The translations under genes were made by a program, and so were the position numbers. The notes below the pieces were generated by a model. That model made no database searches. It saw only the letters and a list, made by a program, of their open reading frames with translations, and had not been told where the DNA came from. DNA of 64,000 nucleotides, taken from assembly GCA_949987695.1 (NCBI GenBank), contig OX465291.1, positions 110,214,994-110,278,993 on the forward strand, in the 5' to 3' direction. Source of the DNA: Merzomyia westermanni (Eukaryota; Arthropoda; Insecta; Diptera; Tephritidae). Below are positions 11,459 to 22,282 of the stretch, one piece after another; positions within the stretch are counted from its first letter, which is position 1; every line of letters starts with the position of its first letter.

Positions 11459-11590
11459 ACTTATTTGTAAGACAGCTTCTCTTCGGTCACGGGATCTTCT
11501 GCAAGGTGCTTTGCGGCTTCACGACAGCGACTTTCTTCGTTTATTTCATAGTATAGGCATTTTCGAATGCCGACGGCAAAATCAAAAAAA
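11459..11590 (-). CDS. Possible 3'-terminal coding segment, unknown
   Basis: The minus strand reads about 40 codons, containing KCLYYEINEESRCREAAKHL and ending EEKLSYK before TAA at 11,459. The charged, helix-prone composition looks protein-like and unlike the surrounding DNA. An upstream in-frame stop near 11,605 limits it, and no splice acceptor is obvious. Further upstream on the same strand, about 11,727, there is a donor-like GTAAGA after a leader-like region. I do not recognise the protein. It could be a host exon or a transposon relic. Confidence 0.2.
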
Positions 11591-11599
11591 AGTTAAAAG

Positions 11600-12280
11600 G
11601 CTTTACGTTTACCATTCAATCATGAACGGCTTAGTGGTATCGGGATTTTCTGTACTTTTTCAGTTTTTTATTTCTTTTTTATTTTTATAGGCTATTTTAT
11701 ATTTAGTTCCTGTCGGTCTTACCGGGCACAGTTACTGAGGCTGTTACTTTTACTAGGTAAGAGCACTTTGTTCACTTTCGGTTTTTTTTTGTTCTGCTTT
11801 TAGCGCATTTTAAATTTGGAAATAAAACTTGGGGTCCACTTCACAAGGATTATTACATTATTCTCGGTCGATCGTAATAAGTTCGTTTATTTGATATTAA
11901 ATATATTAAACGTCTTATATTTTTTTTGTTATAAGCGTACACTTTACTTAGCGCGGCACATTTTCCCCGAGACAATTTGACTTATTTTCTATGACCGAGA
12001 GGACCGAGGAACACTAGACTGACTTCCTTTTTGCTACTCAAGCCTACTTCAAACTTAGCTTCACCCAAAAGAAAAGTCTCCAAAAACCTTGAACTGTTGC
12101 TGAACCAGGCCTAGCGGTTGCATTCTATTGTTCTAATCTATTGTTGAACCAATTTGCGTAAACAAATAGGATGTAAAACAAAAGTAGAAATAGTATTCGG
12201 CATAGGTGACTGTACAGGCACGCTACATTAGTGTACGTATTTTTTCTTTACTTACAATCAGAACCACAATACTTTATATT
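11600..12280. other. AT-rich non-coding stretch
   Basis: No gene is supported. On the minus strand 11,727-12,060 has a leader-like composition ending in a donor-like GTAAGA, which is the only structure noted. Confidence 0.3.
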
Positions 12281-12284
12281 TTTG

Positions 12285-12665
12285 ATAGCTCCGGATATTC
12301 TAAGCTAGGTATTTATGAACTAGGTATTTCTGAATTAGGTAGTTGGTAATAAGGTAAATTAGGTAATTCTTTAATAAGGTATTTCTAAATTAGGTATTTT
12401 GAAATCCGGTATTGCAAAATTAGATATTTCTGGATTAGGTATTTTTAAATTAGGTAATTCTTTAATAAGGTATTTCTATATTAGGTATTTTGAAATCCGG
12501 TATTGCAAAATTAGATATTTTTGAATAAGGTAATTCTTACTTATTTATTTTAAAACTAGATAATTCTCGAATTAGGTATTTGTGGATTAGGTAATTTTGA
12601 ATTAGGTAATTTCCAATTAGGTACGAGCGATCTAGGTACTAATGAATTGAGTATCAAAATGCGAA
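12285..12665. repeat. 13-bp minisatellite (AATTAGGTATTTC type)
   Basis: Degenerate copies of a ~13-bp unit such as AATTAGGTATTTC run through the block. A longer 91-bp period (seven units) is visible: AGGTAATTCTTTAATAAGG occurs at 12,361 and 12,452, each followed by TTTTGAAATCCGGTATTGCA. This is a minisatellite with an emerging higher-order repeat. Confidence 0.85.
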
Positions 12666-12841
12666 TTATTTAAATGCCATTTAAGATTTCATTCAGGTAT
12701 TTGTGAGTTAATTAATTTCAACTTAAGTAGGGTATTATGTATGACAATTTCTATCCATATGAACTAAGTTGACCTACAGCTATAATGTAGCGCAACGTTT
12801 AATATACCAAAAATCGCCTGATAGTAGAAGTAGGTATGTCT

Positions 12842-12865
12842 GTTTTTTTTTTTTTTTTTTTTTTT
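12842..12865. repeat. Homopolymer T run
   Basis: An uninterrupted T run of about 24 bases. No SINE body is attached on either side, so it is recorded as simple sequence. Confidence 0.8.
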
Positions 12866-13084
12866 GTTTGTTCTTGTCAGCATCCAACAAAAGATTTCCC
12901 GCTATGGCCATATCACCTGATCTTTCGATATCGGAATGTCCCAGTAGGAATAGTTAGCATGAGCGCTACAAAACTTACAAAAATATGTAAAAAGGAACAG
13001 ACTATTAAACCAACAACAAAAACAACACTATTACTTCAGTGCTTTGCAATTAGATTTTATTAAATTTAACTTTAATATAAACTT

Positions 13085-13160
13085 AAAGCTAGGGCTCGAA
13101 CCTTAGACCTTCAGCGTGGTAGGCCAGCAACACTACCGCTACACCACCACGCCACTATTG
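13085..13160 (-). repeat. tRNA-like SINE head, isolated
   Basis: On the minus strand the block GGCGTGGTGGTGTAGCGGTA carries an A-box-like core and GGTTCGAGCCCT a B-box-like one. This is the best preserved tRNA-like head of the SINE family in the window. It resembles the general layout of an insect tRNA-Gly. The SINE body is absent. Confidence 0.7.
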
Positions 13161-13262
13161 GCGGCCATAAATTCATTTACTAGAGAACCAACTTAGATAT
13201 CCAACAAAGAATCACTCTTGCAAACAAGGAGAAAGAAAATAACACTCTAAGTCACGACTCCG

Positions 13263-13640
13263 GTTTATGGTTTATGGTGCAGCAGCTTGGACACTGACAA
13301 GATCTGATGAGGCGGATGATAAAGGCGAGTACCGAAGAATATGTAATGACGGACTGTATGAATTATATGCCGATACCGACATAGTCCAATGAATTAAAAC
13401 CCAGCGGCTTCGTTGGCTAGGCCACGTAGTGCGAATGAGCGAAGATGCTCCAGCCAAGGAGATAATCTTATCGGCACCTGTCGGTGGTAGCAGAGCAAGA
13501 GGGAGACCGAAACTCCGATGGAAGGACCATGTGTAGACCGATTTGCGATCCCGTGGTGTTTCCAATTGGTGCCAGTTGACAGAGTGAAGAATCGACTGGC
13601 GAGCTATGTTGGACTGCAAAAACCGTTCAACTAGTTAAGT
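13263..13640 (+). pseudogene. Non-LTR retrotransposon ORF2 C-terminus
   Basis: The plus strand encodes the C-terminal tail of a LINE ORF2, downstream of the RT domain. Recognisable motifs are RRICNDGLYELY, QRLRWLGHVVRMSEDAPAKE near 13,405, GGSRARGRPKLRWKDHV near 13,485 and a degraded SNWCQLTE-WRAML ending. The GHVxRM...GRPxxRW signature is characteristic of LINEs of the RTE/CR1 type. Stops are present (for example after DIVQ and after KDHV). The RT domain is absent, as expected of a 5'-truncated insertion. Confidence 0.8.
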
Positions 13641-13730
13641 GCCGTTTAAAGAAAAAGAAAAACACTAGCAGGAAATATTATATTTTACTGTTTAACGCTT
13701 AACTAACACAGAGCACTACAGTAATAATAT

Positions 13731-13806
13731 CCCTGCAGGTTAGGGGTATAGAATATGCCCGAGGTAGGAATATCGGTCGTAAGAGGCGACTAATATGCAC
13801 AAAGGA
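13731..13806 (+). repeat. Short dispersed repeat core
   Basis: Shares GTTAGGGGTATAGAATATGC and GCGACTAATATGCACAAAGG with 3,434-3,515 and 14,788-14,850. Confidence 0.75.
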
Positions 13807-13894
13807 AGGAGGAATAATGTTTTTTTTTTCGAAAACGCGCAATGAAACCACAGACTTATCTTTTTATTTTAAAGAAAAATGTAGATTTTTTACA

Positions 13895-14185
13895 TAGTTT
13901 TTAGCGGTACTTGTAACGCGTTTCTGTTTCGTTATTGTTCCACAGGTAAGTAACGAAACAAAACTGTAAACGATACTCCTGTGTAACAAAACTAGGAAAA
14001 ATTTTCCCGGAACAATTCCAGCAGAAACAATACCTGTACCGAAACTACCTACAGATTTTTTCACAATAACAGAACTGTAACAGAAATGGTAGGTAAAGAA
14101 ACAAAACTTATAACGAAACCTCAGTAACCAAACTGTATAGAAACAAAACTTGTAATGAAACCTCAGAAACGAAATCCAAATAATA
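13895..14185. repeat. Left subterminal repeat field of the hAT element
   Basis: Many variants of GAAACAAAACTTGTAACGAA and GAAACCTCAG are packed in about 290 bp. They are inverted relative to 16,570-16,930. Confidence 0.65.
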
Positions 14186-14584
14186 ATAGTGACATGCAGT
14201 ACATGTACAGTGTTTCACTATAGGATTGGCCAGGCGGAGGGGGGATAAAAATTACAAATTTTGTTTGATTCGTATAAAGAAACTGGCGATGGTGATATAA
14301 AATACAAATTGTAATTCATATACACACATAGGGCAACGGATTGTGAAAAATTTGCATTAATAATTAATTATAATTATCAATAGACATTTAATTTTCTAAT
14401 GTTAATCCTCATTTTTATAACACGTCGAAGCAGTGCAGGATGGATATTGGAATATTATTGATTTTCTAAAGTCAATCAGTAATTGTCTCATACAGACTTC
14501 ATGCAGAGAAGCGGTGAGTTTTGCCATGGCAACATTCAACACTTTCATGAATGCTGGGCTTTGGTATTGCCAGAGTTCAACTCA

Positions 14585-15800
14585 CTAGTTTTAGTAGGTG
14601 TGGGTGTTGATGCAGCGCTAGGGTGTCGTTCATACTGAGAGGTAGTTGTATTTTCGAATTTGCTTGTTTTTTCCAGAGATTCACCAATGTGTTCAGTGCT
14701 GTGTCTATATGACGATGCTCTGTTAGCAGTAATGAGAATTGTGGATCCAGGTATCGTACACACATGATAATAAAGTATGCCAAAAATGTTAGGGGTTTAG
14801 AATATGCCCGAGGTAGGCATACCGGAGGCGACTAATATGCACAAAGGTAATGACGTGCAACTCGTTGGTTGATCTACGGATATGATGCCTCCCACGACCC
14901 AGAAGGTTTCACTGGTCATAAATTGCTACCACGATAGTCGGGCAGTACCGCAAGGAAGTACCGGAGCGTACCGGGTTTAAGTCCGGCCAAGGACTGTTAA
15001 TTCGACAACACTTCCCAAAACCTTCGTGGAGTGTTTTTGTCGTTACCACAACAACATGCTACCACTTCCTCTATATTTTTCCACTCTGCACTCAAACCAG
15101 AAATACTTTTATATGTTTCAGGATATTTTGAACAAAATTCCTTATGTTTTATGATGGACTCGAACATGTCATATGTTCACATTCTGGTCAAATCGTAGCC
15201 TCACGTTTGGAGTTCGTAAACCACGTGCAGCTTCACGAACTTTTACGGTTAGCGACTTCAATTGACGCTACTTTTCAAGGCGTCATTTACTGCACGTTGT
15301 AGAGTAACAGCACACCTAATATTAGAGATATAGCCCGTTTCGGAACTCAGGGTAAGTGTTCTGGAATTGTCGATTGAATATATTTCGGTGGTTACATCAT
15401 AATCTGTGTAGTCGGCGGTAACGTCCATATCCAGATCGTATGAGCTTCATCATCGTTCTCCTCATCGGTGCAATTATTTTCCTCGTTTGTCATTGTTGGG
15501 TTACTTTTCAACGCAGCTTCTTCTCGTTTTTGGGCCTCGATTAAAATCATGTTGGCGCCGTTGTCCGTGGTTGATAAATCGAAATGTCATACGTATTTAA
15601 AATGGATCGAATTTCTTCTTCCCAATATTCCGATGTATCTCTCGGTTTTTACTCAACGAGACCTAATGTACGTCGATTTATGAGTCCATTTTCTACAAAT
15701 TGAATTGCGATTATACCTTGTAACACCGTCAACTTTGAGATGGATTATTCTTCTCTGTAACAAGTGTTTAAATACAAAATAAATCGAAAAAGTTCACTCA
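14585..15800 (-). pseudogene. hAT transposase, broken and split by a retroposon
   Basis: On the minus strand, from 15,800 down, frames show FVENGLINRRTLGLVE, then STTDNGANMILIEAQ near 15,560, which includes the TxDNGAN catalytic Asp block of hAT transposases. IRCAVTLQRAVNDAL near 15,290 and VKVREAARGLRTPNVRLRF near 15,220 follow. After a retroposon at 14,785-15,060 the homology resumes with RYLDPQFSLLLTEHRH near 14,740 and LVNLWKKQANSK. The C-terminal dimerisation motif is not readable. Stops and frameshifts are numerous. The enzyme would have been a cut-and-paste transposase; it is dead here. Confidence 0.8.
14785..15060 (+). repeat. (CAA)n-tailed retroposon inside the hAT gene
   Basis: Starts with the dispersed core GGGGTTTAGAATATGCCCGA, continues through GAAGGTTTCACTGGTCATAA and a B-box-like GGGTTTAAGTCCGG. 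It ends with a hairpin-forming TTCCCAAAACCTTCGTGGAG region and an interrupted CAACAACA tail. Related copies lie at 27,490-27,690 (plus) and 18,350-18,485 (minus). Its position between two halves of the hAT transposase shows that it inserted later. Confidence 0.75.
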
Positions 15801-16569
15801 ATGATACCCACCATTATTTCATCATTTTATGTCTTGTCGAACTTTATTAGCTGTTCAATTAAGAATTTTTGTTCATATACACAATATAAAAAGCGGAATG
15901 AAGAATGCAATAAATTAATAATAATATAATATTGTATATTTATCTGTACTTTACCTTAAAAGATGTTTTGCAGTTGTCTATTAAGCAACAAAGTAGACCA
16001 TATAACTACTTCATCGTAGGAAAAGTATTGGCGCTCTGCGGGCTGTCCACCCTTATTCGGTTCCAGTGTGTTTGTCTTAGGTATCTTGAATTGAAAATTC
16101 AAAACATTTCACTAAATGCACAACGATACAATGTCTCGACGAAAATCTTGTGATCTGTCTAGCAATACGTCGAAAAAACTGACAGCTGAGTAGAATGCGA
16201 GTATTTGTGTGCGTAACAACAGATTTGACGTATACGCCAAAGTAGATTTTGTTCTAAATTTTGACGTACGACGTATGGCGATTATCTCTTCGGAGGTATA
16301 TGTAGTCAAATAATTATTATTATTAAGTTAAAAAATTTATTTAGGACTGCTTCCCTTAAGTTCTTTCAAACGAAAAGCTTTTTTGATAAAATAAACTTTT
16401 TATTCAGAAAAAATCGAAACAAATTGGAAAAGTAAGTTACTTTTCAAATTTTTAAATCTTCTTTACAGCGAGACGGCGGATTTTTTGCTTCAAAATGAGT
16501 AGAAAATATGGTTAGATAAAAATGGCATATGTATACATACATAATTCTAAACAACAACTCACTAGCAGA

Positions 16570-16930
16570 AACCGCATAGGGTTTTGTTTCTGTTTCGCTA
16601 CGCAAGAAACGCTTCTAGTATTGTTTTATACCTTAAGTGTCTATACAGTTTTGATTACGAGAAATATTTCCTAGTTTTGTCTCTATACAGATATGTTTTG
16701 TTACATGTAGCGTTTCGGGTTTCGTTTCTGTGCCCGGTGTTTCGTTACAGCTTAGGGTTCTGGCAGTTTTGTTACTTAGAGTTTCGTTACACTTCTGTTA
16801 CTCAATGGGAACGGTTTCAGTCATTCGGTGTCTAATTATGTTTCTATATTTATGTGTTTCTGTGAACAATAATGGCAAAAACGGAGTTTTGTTTCTATCC
16901 AAGGTTTTGTTACAAGTCTCTGGTTTTTAG
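16570..16930. repeat. Right subterminal repeat field of the hAT element
   Basis: Degenerate units such as GTTTTGTTTCTGTTTCG, GTTTCGTTAC and GTTTTGTTACAAG. Reverse complement of the field at 13,895-14,185. Confidence 0.65.
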
Positions 16931-16984
16931 TTATACTTTTGTAAGCTTAAGCATTTCTTAAATTTTCTGCAACAAATTTTCGGG

Positions 16985-18120
16985 TGCAGGATTTCGCACG
17001 TCTCAACCAGGAAACTACAATACCAACCACGGTGACATACGTTTTTTTTACCCGCTCATGCAGCACTGTGGGTTGTATAGAACTATAGAACACCGACTGT
17101 CAGAGAGACTTATGGTGCTATTTTCATCTAAGAACGAGGTGGTGACAGGTGCAATGACTATTGCAAAATATAGTAACAAGTGGAATTGGGCTATGACAAT
17201 TGTCAGTAGTCGCGATGACAAGCTGCCCCAGAACAGGGCAGTTAGTCTCTTGGCTATTGAGACTTATGAATATCAAAGGTTCTCTTCTCTATTGACTGAC
17301 GTGAACTCAAGGAGACAGTCTCCTGAAATATTCCTTAATATGCGAAGCATTGCTTGCTTAGAACTCGTTATGAAAGCCGCAGCATGTAATGAAAGATTTT
17401 TCATTAAATAAGGAGTTTGCCTAAGCTTTGGAATAAGCCATGTCGTTTGCAACTGTCTTTGGAGGAGTGGCTCCTGAGTTTCTTCTGGTTAATGCTGAAA
17501 TTCGGTTGCGAAATTGGTCATTTGCTGAAGTTTTGTTGTTCTACCACATAAGTGCGCTCTGCCACAACTACTTGAAAAATAGTATTTTTTCACTCATTAT
17601 TAAGATTATTTGAGTCTTTTGGTAATTTTCATAGTCAAAACATGCATCAGAAGTGCTGACTTACTATGCCGGTGTATCAATGCACATACCCTTATTCAAG
17701 AAAATTTAGAGAATTTTATAATATATCATACGACAAAATTTTTCCCCTAATCCATAACATTTTGCAAGTGTCTGAAAGCTGGGCAACACTTTTGACGACC
17801 GATGCTACCGACGACTTCTACTTAAACTTCGTGTCAACGATCAAGCCTTTGTATTTGGGCAATTTTGAAGAACAATTGAATTTGTAAATTTGTATTATGT
17901 TGCTTCATACACACATGATCTGCCAACGGCCACCTGACAAATGTGGTCGCGGTAATAATAATGTCGCTCTCAATGTTTCATGAGTGTGCTTGAATAAGTG
18001 TCCCTTACGATAAATAAAAAAAGAAAAAAAACATTTATATGGCAAGAGAAAATGCTTTATTCCATACTTTTGTAATTTTAATGAGTAGTGCACCCGATCT
18101 CCATACTATAGTTTCCAAGT
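16985..18120. other. Unassigned stretch with short open frames
   Basis: Plus-strand frames of 117 codons (17,058-17,411) and 73 codons (17,666-17,887) occur. I recognise neither and see no domain, splice or promoter context. They may be transposon relics. Confidence 0.25.
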
Positions 18121-18174
18121 TCGAATTCCGGCAGATAACATCAAAAGTAAAAGTAGATTGAATTCCTGTTAGAT

Positions 18175-18345
18175 TAGTCTGCTACGCCGAGCAGGTGATT
18201 GGCTTCGTGAGGGAACGAGCGGCATGCCTTGTATACATGCGGAAAGTCTTTATAGATAAGAGTTTAACATTTTACAGTACCTAGACCGAACTTGGGCCAG
18301 AGCGAGTCTTTTCTCAATCTGTATGAATATTGTTGAGGGCAGCCT
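18175..18345 (-). repeat. LINE ORF2 C-terminal relic
   Basis: Resembles the C-terminal region of the LINE at 23.8-24.3 kb: ATAAGAGTTTAACATTTTAC here aligns with GTAAGAGTTTAACGTATTAC there, followed by a GAACTTGGGCCAGAGCGAGT-like block. The minus-strand frame is broken. Confidence 0.55.
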
Positions 18346-18349
18346 GTGC

Positions 18350-18485
18350 AGCTTTGGTTGTTGTTGTTGTTGGTTGTTTGTATCGACAAAAACACTCCCC
18401 AAAGGTTTTGGGGAGTGTTTTCGAATTGACAGTCCTTGGCCGGATATGAACCCGGTACGCTTTGGTCAAAGTATATGTCTACTAG
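18350..18485 (-). repeat. (CAA)n-tailed retroposon 3' end with hairpin
   Basis: On the minus strand the copy ends with a nearly perfect stem, AACACTCCCCAAA / TTTTGGGGAGTGTT, followed by the CAACAACAACAACAACC tail. The stem is conserved in the other two copies (with mismatches), suggesting a functional 3' structure for target-primed copying by a partner LINE. Confidence 0.7.
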
Positions 18486-18784
18486 TAGTGCAACTTACTC
18501 CGAATCTACCCACCCACACAAACCACACAGGGTGCGTTGTATGCAATAACAAAACAATCAAATTTAAATACTGCAATATTGAACGTGAAGACATAAAACA
18601 CCCAAATTATTGAATATAAAGAAGTTATAACACCTTCTCAGTTTATAAAGAATGTAATTTTCAGTTTAAATTGAAATTTTTAGCTGTAGTTTTTACTTTA
18701 AAACAACTCTGAACCCATTCCACTCTCTCGGAGTATCTTCATCCACTACCTTTCACTACCATTTTCCATTTTACATGAGGTATA

Positions 18785-19000
18785 TTTTCAAAGTTATAGC
18801 TATAAACCTATATTCGAAGCTCTAGTTTTTTCCACATTTCTCGCGATGTACCAGTCCGATTTAAAAATGTTTGAAATATATTTACAAGATGGTATCGTTT
18901 TGAAAAAATTATTCGCTTTCGTATAGTGTTGGTCATTTGATTACACACTTTTAGCAGAAATAAAAAAAAGGCTCGACAACGGGATGGGAGTTATTTAAAT
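18785..19000 (-). repeat. Inverted-repeat family copy (a), minus
   Basis: Contains ACACTTTTAGCAGAAATA and CAACGGGATGGGAGTTAT in plus orientation. These are the reverse complement of blocks at 22,700-22,760, together with TTATAGCTATAAACCTATAT matching inverted 22,970-22,990. Confidence 0.65.
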
Positions 19001-19239
19001 TTTTTAGATTGTAACTAACTCTGTATGAAAAATTTTGTTACGTGCTGTGTACTGTGAATGCTAAGTTATAGCATTAATAGTACTTCGGCTGACTTGATCA
19101 TGTTTGGTAATAAAATTAAATGTCAAGCAAGAGTTATAATTATTACATCTTTTATTCATCTTATATTATTTTCTTTGTAACCAAAAGTTAAGTTCCATGT
19201 AGGCCCCAATTTTTTTTTATTTAATTTATTTTATATATT

Positions 19240-19640
19240 ATATTTCTAAAACGCGATCTGACGATGAAAAATTATAAAATATTTAGAAATTTTGCGAATG
19301 ATCTTTGCAAAAAAGTAAATATGCCAAAATAAGTAATGCACTTTCACAAATCGGACTTGTCAATACCGAGAAATTTATCAAAAACTTTGGAAATTCGAAA
19401 ATATGTCTATGGCTATAAATTAGAAAATAATTCGGGCATGGAAAAATCATGAATAAGTATTTTTGTTTAATCCTTGTGACCCAATTTGTGAACTTAGCTA
19501 CCTATAATTTTTCGAAGGTAATGTATTGTAATGAAAGTGGGTGGTATGGCTCACAACGATTAAACAAAAATACATATTTCTCAATTTTTCGAAATTCGCA
19601 TTATTTTCTAAATTATAGCTATAAACATATTTTCGAAGTT
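19240..19640 (+). repeat. Inverted-repeat family copy (b), plus
   Basis: Shares AAACGCGATCT, GCCAAAATAAGTAATGCA, AATCGGACTTGTCAATACC and TATGGCTATAAATTAGAAAA, in order, with copy (d) at 22,690-23,015. Confidence 0.65.
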
Positions 19641-19645
19641 CCAAG

Positions 19646-21884
19646 GTCAAAAAATCCATCATGATCACACTACTAACTGCCAGATGGCGGGGTTTGTTCC
19701 TGCATATGGTAAAGAAGAATAGAACTAGGAGTTTAGGTGACATCAAAACCAGCGTATTGTTAGCTTAATGGTTAGCAATGCGTGCCAAAATTTCTCTGAT
19801 GAGTGAAGTCTAGCAGCTTCCGAAATGGATCTATAAGAAAAGCTATGGCAGTTGTCTCTAAACATTTTTCCTACTCTATTCAATAAAAAAAAAAACTTTT
19901 AATAATTAATTAAAAATGATTATTAAAAAATAAAAACAATAATAATTTTCATAAAAACTCAAAAAGTGAAAAATTATTATTCTTGGCCTTGAGCTGGTTT
20001 CATGAATACTTGAAAATATACAGGCCGTAAATCAACAAATATTGTTGGTATAAAAAAGCAATAATAAAAAAACCGAGAGCACACGGTAAGGCAGTTCTGC
20101 TGATAAAACAGATCTGTCAAAAAATCCATCATGATCACACTACTATCTGCCAGATGGCGGGGCATGTTCATGCATATGGTAAAGAAGAATAGAACTAGGA
20201 GTTTAGGTGACATCAAAACCAGCGTATTGTTAGCTTAATGGCTAGCAATGCTGGCCAAAATTTCTCTGATGAAGAAGCCTAGCAGCTTCCGAAATGGATC
20301 TATAAGAAAAGCTATAGCGGTTGTCTCTAAACAGTCTTCTTACTCTATTCAATTAAAAAAACTTTTATTAATTAATAAAAAATGATTATTAAAGAAATAA
20401 AAACATTAATATATTTCATAAAAATTCAAAAAGTGAAAAATTATTATTCTTGGCCTTGAGCTCGTTTCATGAATACTTGAAATGTACAGGCTGTAAATCA
20501 ACAAAAATTGTTGGTATAAAAAAGCAATAACAAAACCGAGAGCACACGGTAAGGCAGTTCTGCTGATGATGATAAAACAGATTTGTCAAAAAATCCATCC
20601 TGATCACACTACTAACTGCCAGATGGCGGGGTTTGTTCATGCATATGGTAAAGAAGAATAGAACTAGAAGTTTAGGTGACATCAAAACCAGCGTATTGTT
20701 AGCTTAATGGTTAGCAATGCGTGCCAAAATTTCTCTGATGAGTGAAGTCTAGCAGCTTCCGAAATGGATCTATAAGAAAAGCTATGGCAGTTGTCTCTAA
20801 ACATTTTTCCTACTCTATTCAATAAAAAAAAAACTTTTAATAATTAATTAAAAATGATTATTAAAAAATAAAAACAATAATAATTTTCATAAAAACTCAA
20901 AAAGTGAAAAATTATTATTCTTGGCCTTGAGCTCGTTTCATGAATACTTGAAAATATACAGGCCGTAAATCAACAAATATTGTTGGTATAAAAAAGCAAT
21001 AATAAAAAAAACCGAGTGCACACGGTAAGGCAGTTCTGCTGATAAAACAGATCTGTCAAAAAATCCATCATGATCACACTACTAACTGCCAGATGGCGGG
21101 GTTTGTTAATGCATATGGTAAAGAAGAATAGAACTAGGAGTTTAGGTGACATCAAAACCAGCGTATTGTTAGCTTAATGGTTAGCAATGAGTGCCAAAAC
21201 TTCTCTGATGAGTGAAGTCTAGCAGCTTCCGAAATGGATCTATAAGAAAAGCAGCTATGGCAGTTGTCTCTAAACATTTTTCCTACTCTATTCAATAAAA
21301 AAACAACTTTTAATAATTAATTAAAAATGATTATTAAAAAATAAAAAAAATAATAATTTTCATAAAAACTCAAAAAGTGAAAAATTATTATTCTTGGCCT
21401 TGAGCGCGTTTCATGAATACTTGAAAATATACAGGCCGTAAATCAACAAATATTGTTGGTATAAAAAAGCAATAATAAAAAAACCGAGAGCACACGGTAA
21501 GGCAGTTCTGCTGATAAAACAGATCTGTCAAAAAATCCATCATGATCACACTACTAACTGCCAGATGGCGGGGTTTGTTCATGCATATGGTAAAGAAGAA
21601 TAGAACTAGGAGTTTAGGTGACATCAAAACCAGCGTATTGTTAGCTTAATGGTTAGCAATGCGTGCCAAAATTTCTCTGATGAGTGAAGTCTAGCAGCTT
21701 CCGAAATGGATCTATAAGAAAAGCTATAGCAGTTGTCTCTAAACATTTTTCCTACTCTATTCAATAAAAAAAAACTTTTAATAATTAATTAAAAATGATT
21801 ATTAAAAAATAACAATAATAATTTTCATAAAAACTCAAAAAGTGAAAAATTATTATTCTTGGCCTTGAGCTCGTTTCATGAATA
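19646..21884. repeat. 470-bp satellite array, ~4.8 units
   Basis: The block GTCAAAAAATCCATC starts at 19,646, 20,116, 20,585, 21,055 and 21,527, giving periods of 469-472 bp. Units are highly similar, differing by scattered substitutions and small indels such as an extra GATGAT near 20,567. Each unit contains a D-arm/A-box-like TTAGCTTAATGGTTAGCAAT and a conserved minus-strand open frame of about 35 codons beginning MMSPKLLVLFFFTIC. The array is bounded by CCAAGGTC on both sides (19,641-19,648 and 21,885-21,892), possibly a target duplication. No function is known. Confidence 0.95.
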
Positions 21885-21892
21885 CCAAGGTC

Positions 21893-22095
21893 TTTTTTTT
21901 TCATTTCACCGGACTAACCTGTCCGATTTTGCTAATTTTTTAAATATATCCTCTTCCCACTTCATTTCTTATTTTGCCATATCTATTTTTTTGAAAAAAA
22001 ATATTCGGAAATTTTTTAATATCGGGTTTTAGAATAATGTTATTAACAGAAAAAAATTGGGGCCCGGCAATGGAACTGGAGTTATTACCTTTTTA
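21893..22095 (-). repeat. Inverted-repeat family copy (c), minus
   Basis: TGTCCGATTTTGCTAATTTT and TTTCTTATTTTGCCAT are the reverse complement of blocks in copy (d). GGGGCCCGGCAATGGAA matches the inverted start of copy (d). Confidence 0.6.
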
Positions 22096-22282
22096 ATGTC
22101 GGGGATTTCTGATTTTATGTAGCACTGTTATAGAAAAAAGAATATAAGAAGAATAAAGGATGTAATGCTGACAGCTCTTGCTAGGCAATTTTATTAAAAA
22201 ACGTGAGCATAAATCATTCGAAGTACTGCCATTTCTATAACTCAGCATTCATAGTACACCGTCGTACTGAAAAAAATTTTCA

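Larger units (their letters stand above)
13895..16930 (-). mobile_element. hAT element with inverted subterminal repeat fields
   Basis: A hAT transposase relic (minus strand) lies between two fields of degenerate repeats in opposite orientation. The left field (13,895-14,185) has units like GAAACAAAACTTGTAACGAA. The right field (16,570-16,930) has the reverse complement, like GGTTTTGTTACAAGTC. A shared block, ACAAAACTAGGAAA, occurs in the left field near 13,985 and, inverted, in the right field near 16,670. Such subterminal repeats are known transposase-binding regions in hAT elements. Exact termini and an 8-bp target duplication were not found. Confidence 0.6.

Noticed and set aside
17058..17411. 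117-codon plus-strand gene
   Set aside because: No recognised domain, no homologous copy in the window, no splice or promoter context; left as unassigned.
18380..18425. Bacterial-type terminator hairpin
   Set aside because: The stem belongs to a retroposon family 3' end followed by a CAA tail; context is a fly genome.
19498..21627. Five similar minus-strand small proteins in the satellite
   Set aside because: No domain, variable C-termini caused by indels between units, and no start or splice context; treated as satellite DNA.
19641..21884. CRISPR array
   Set aside because: Repeat unit is 470 bp in a eukaryotic genome without spacers of alternating unique sequence.
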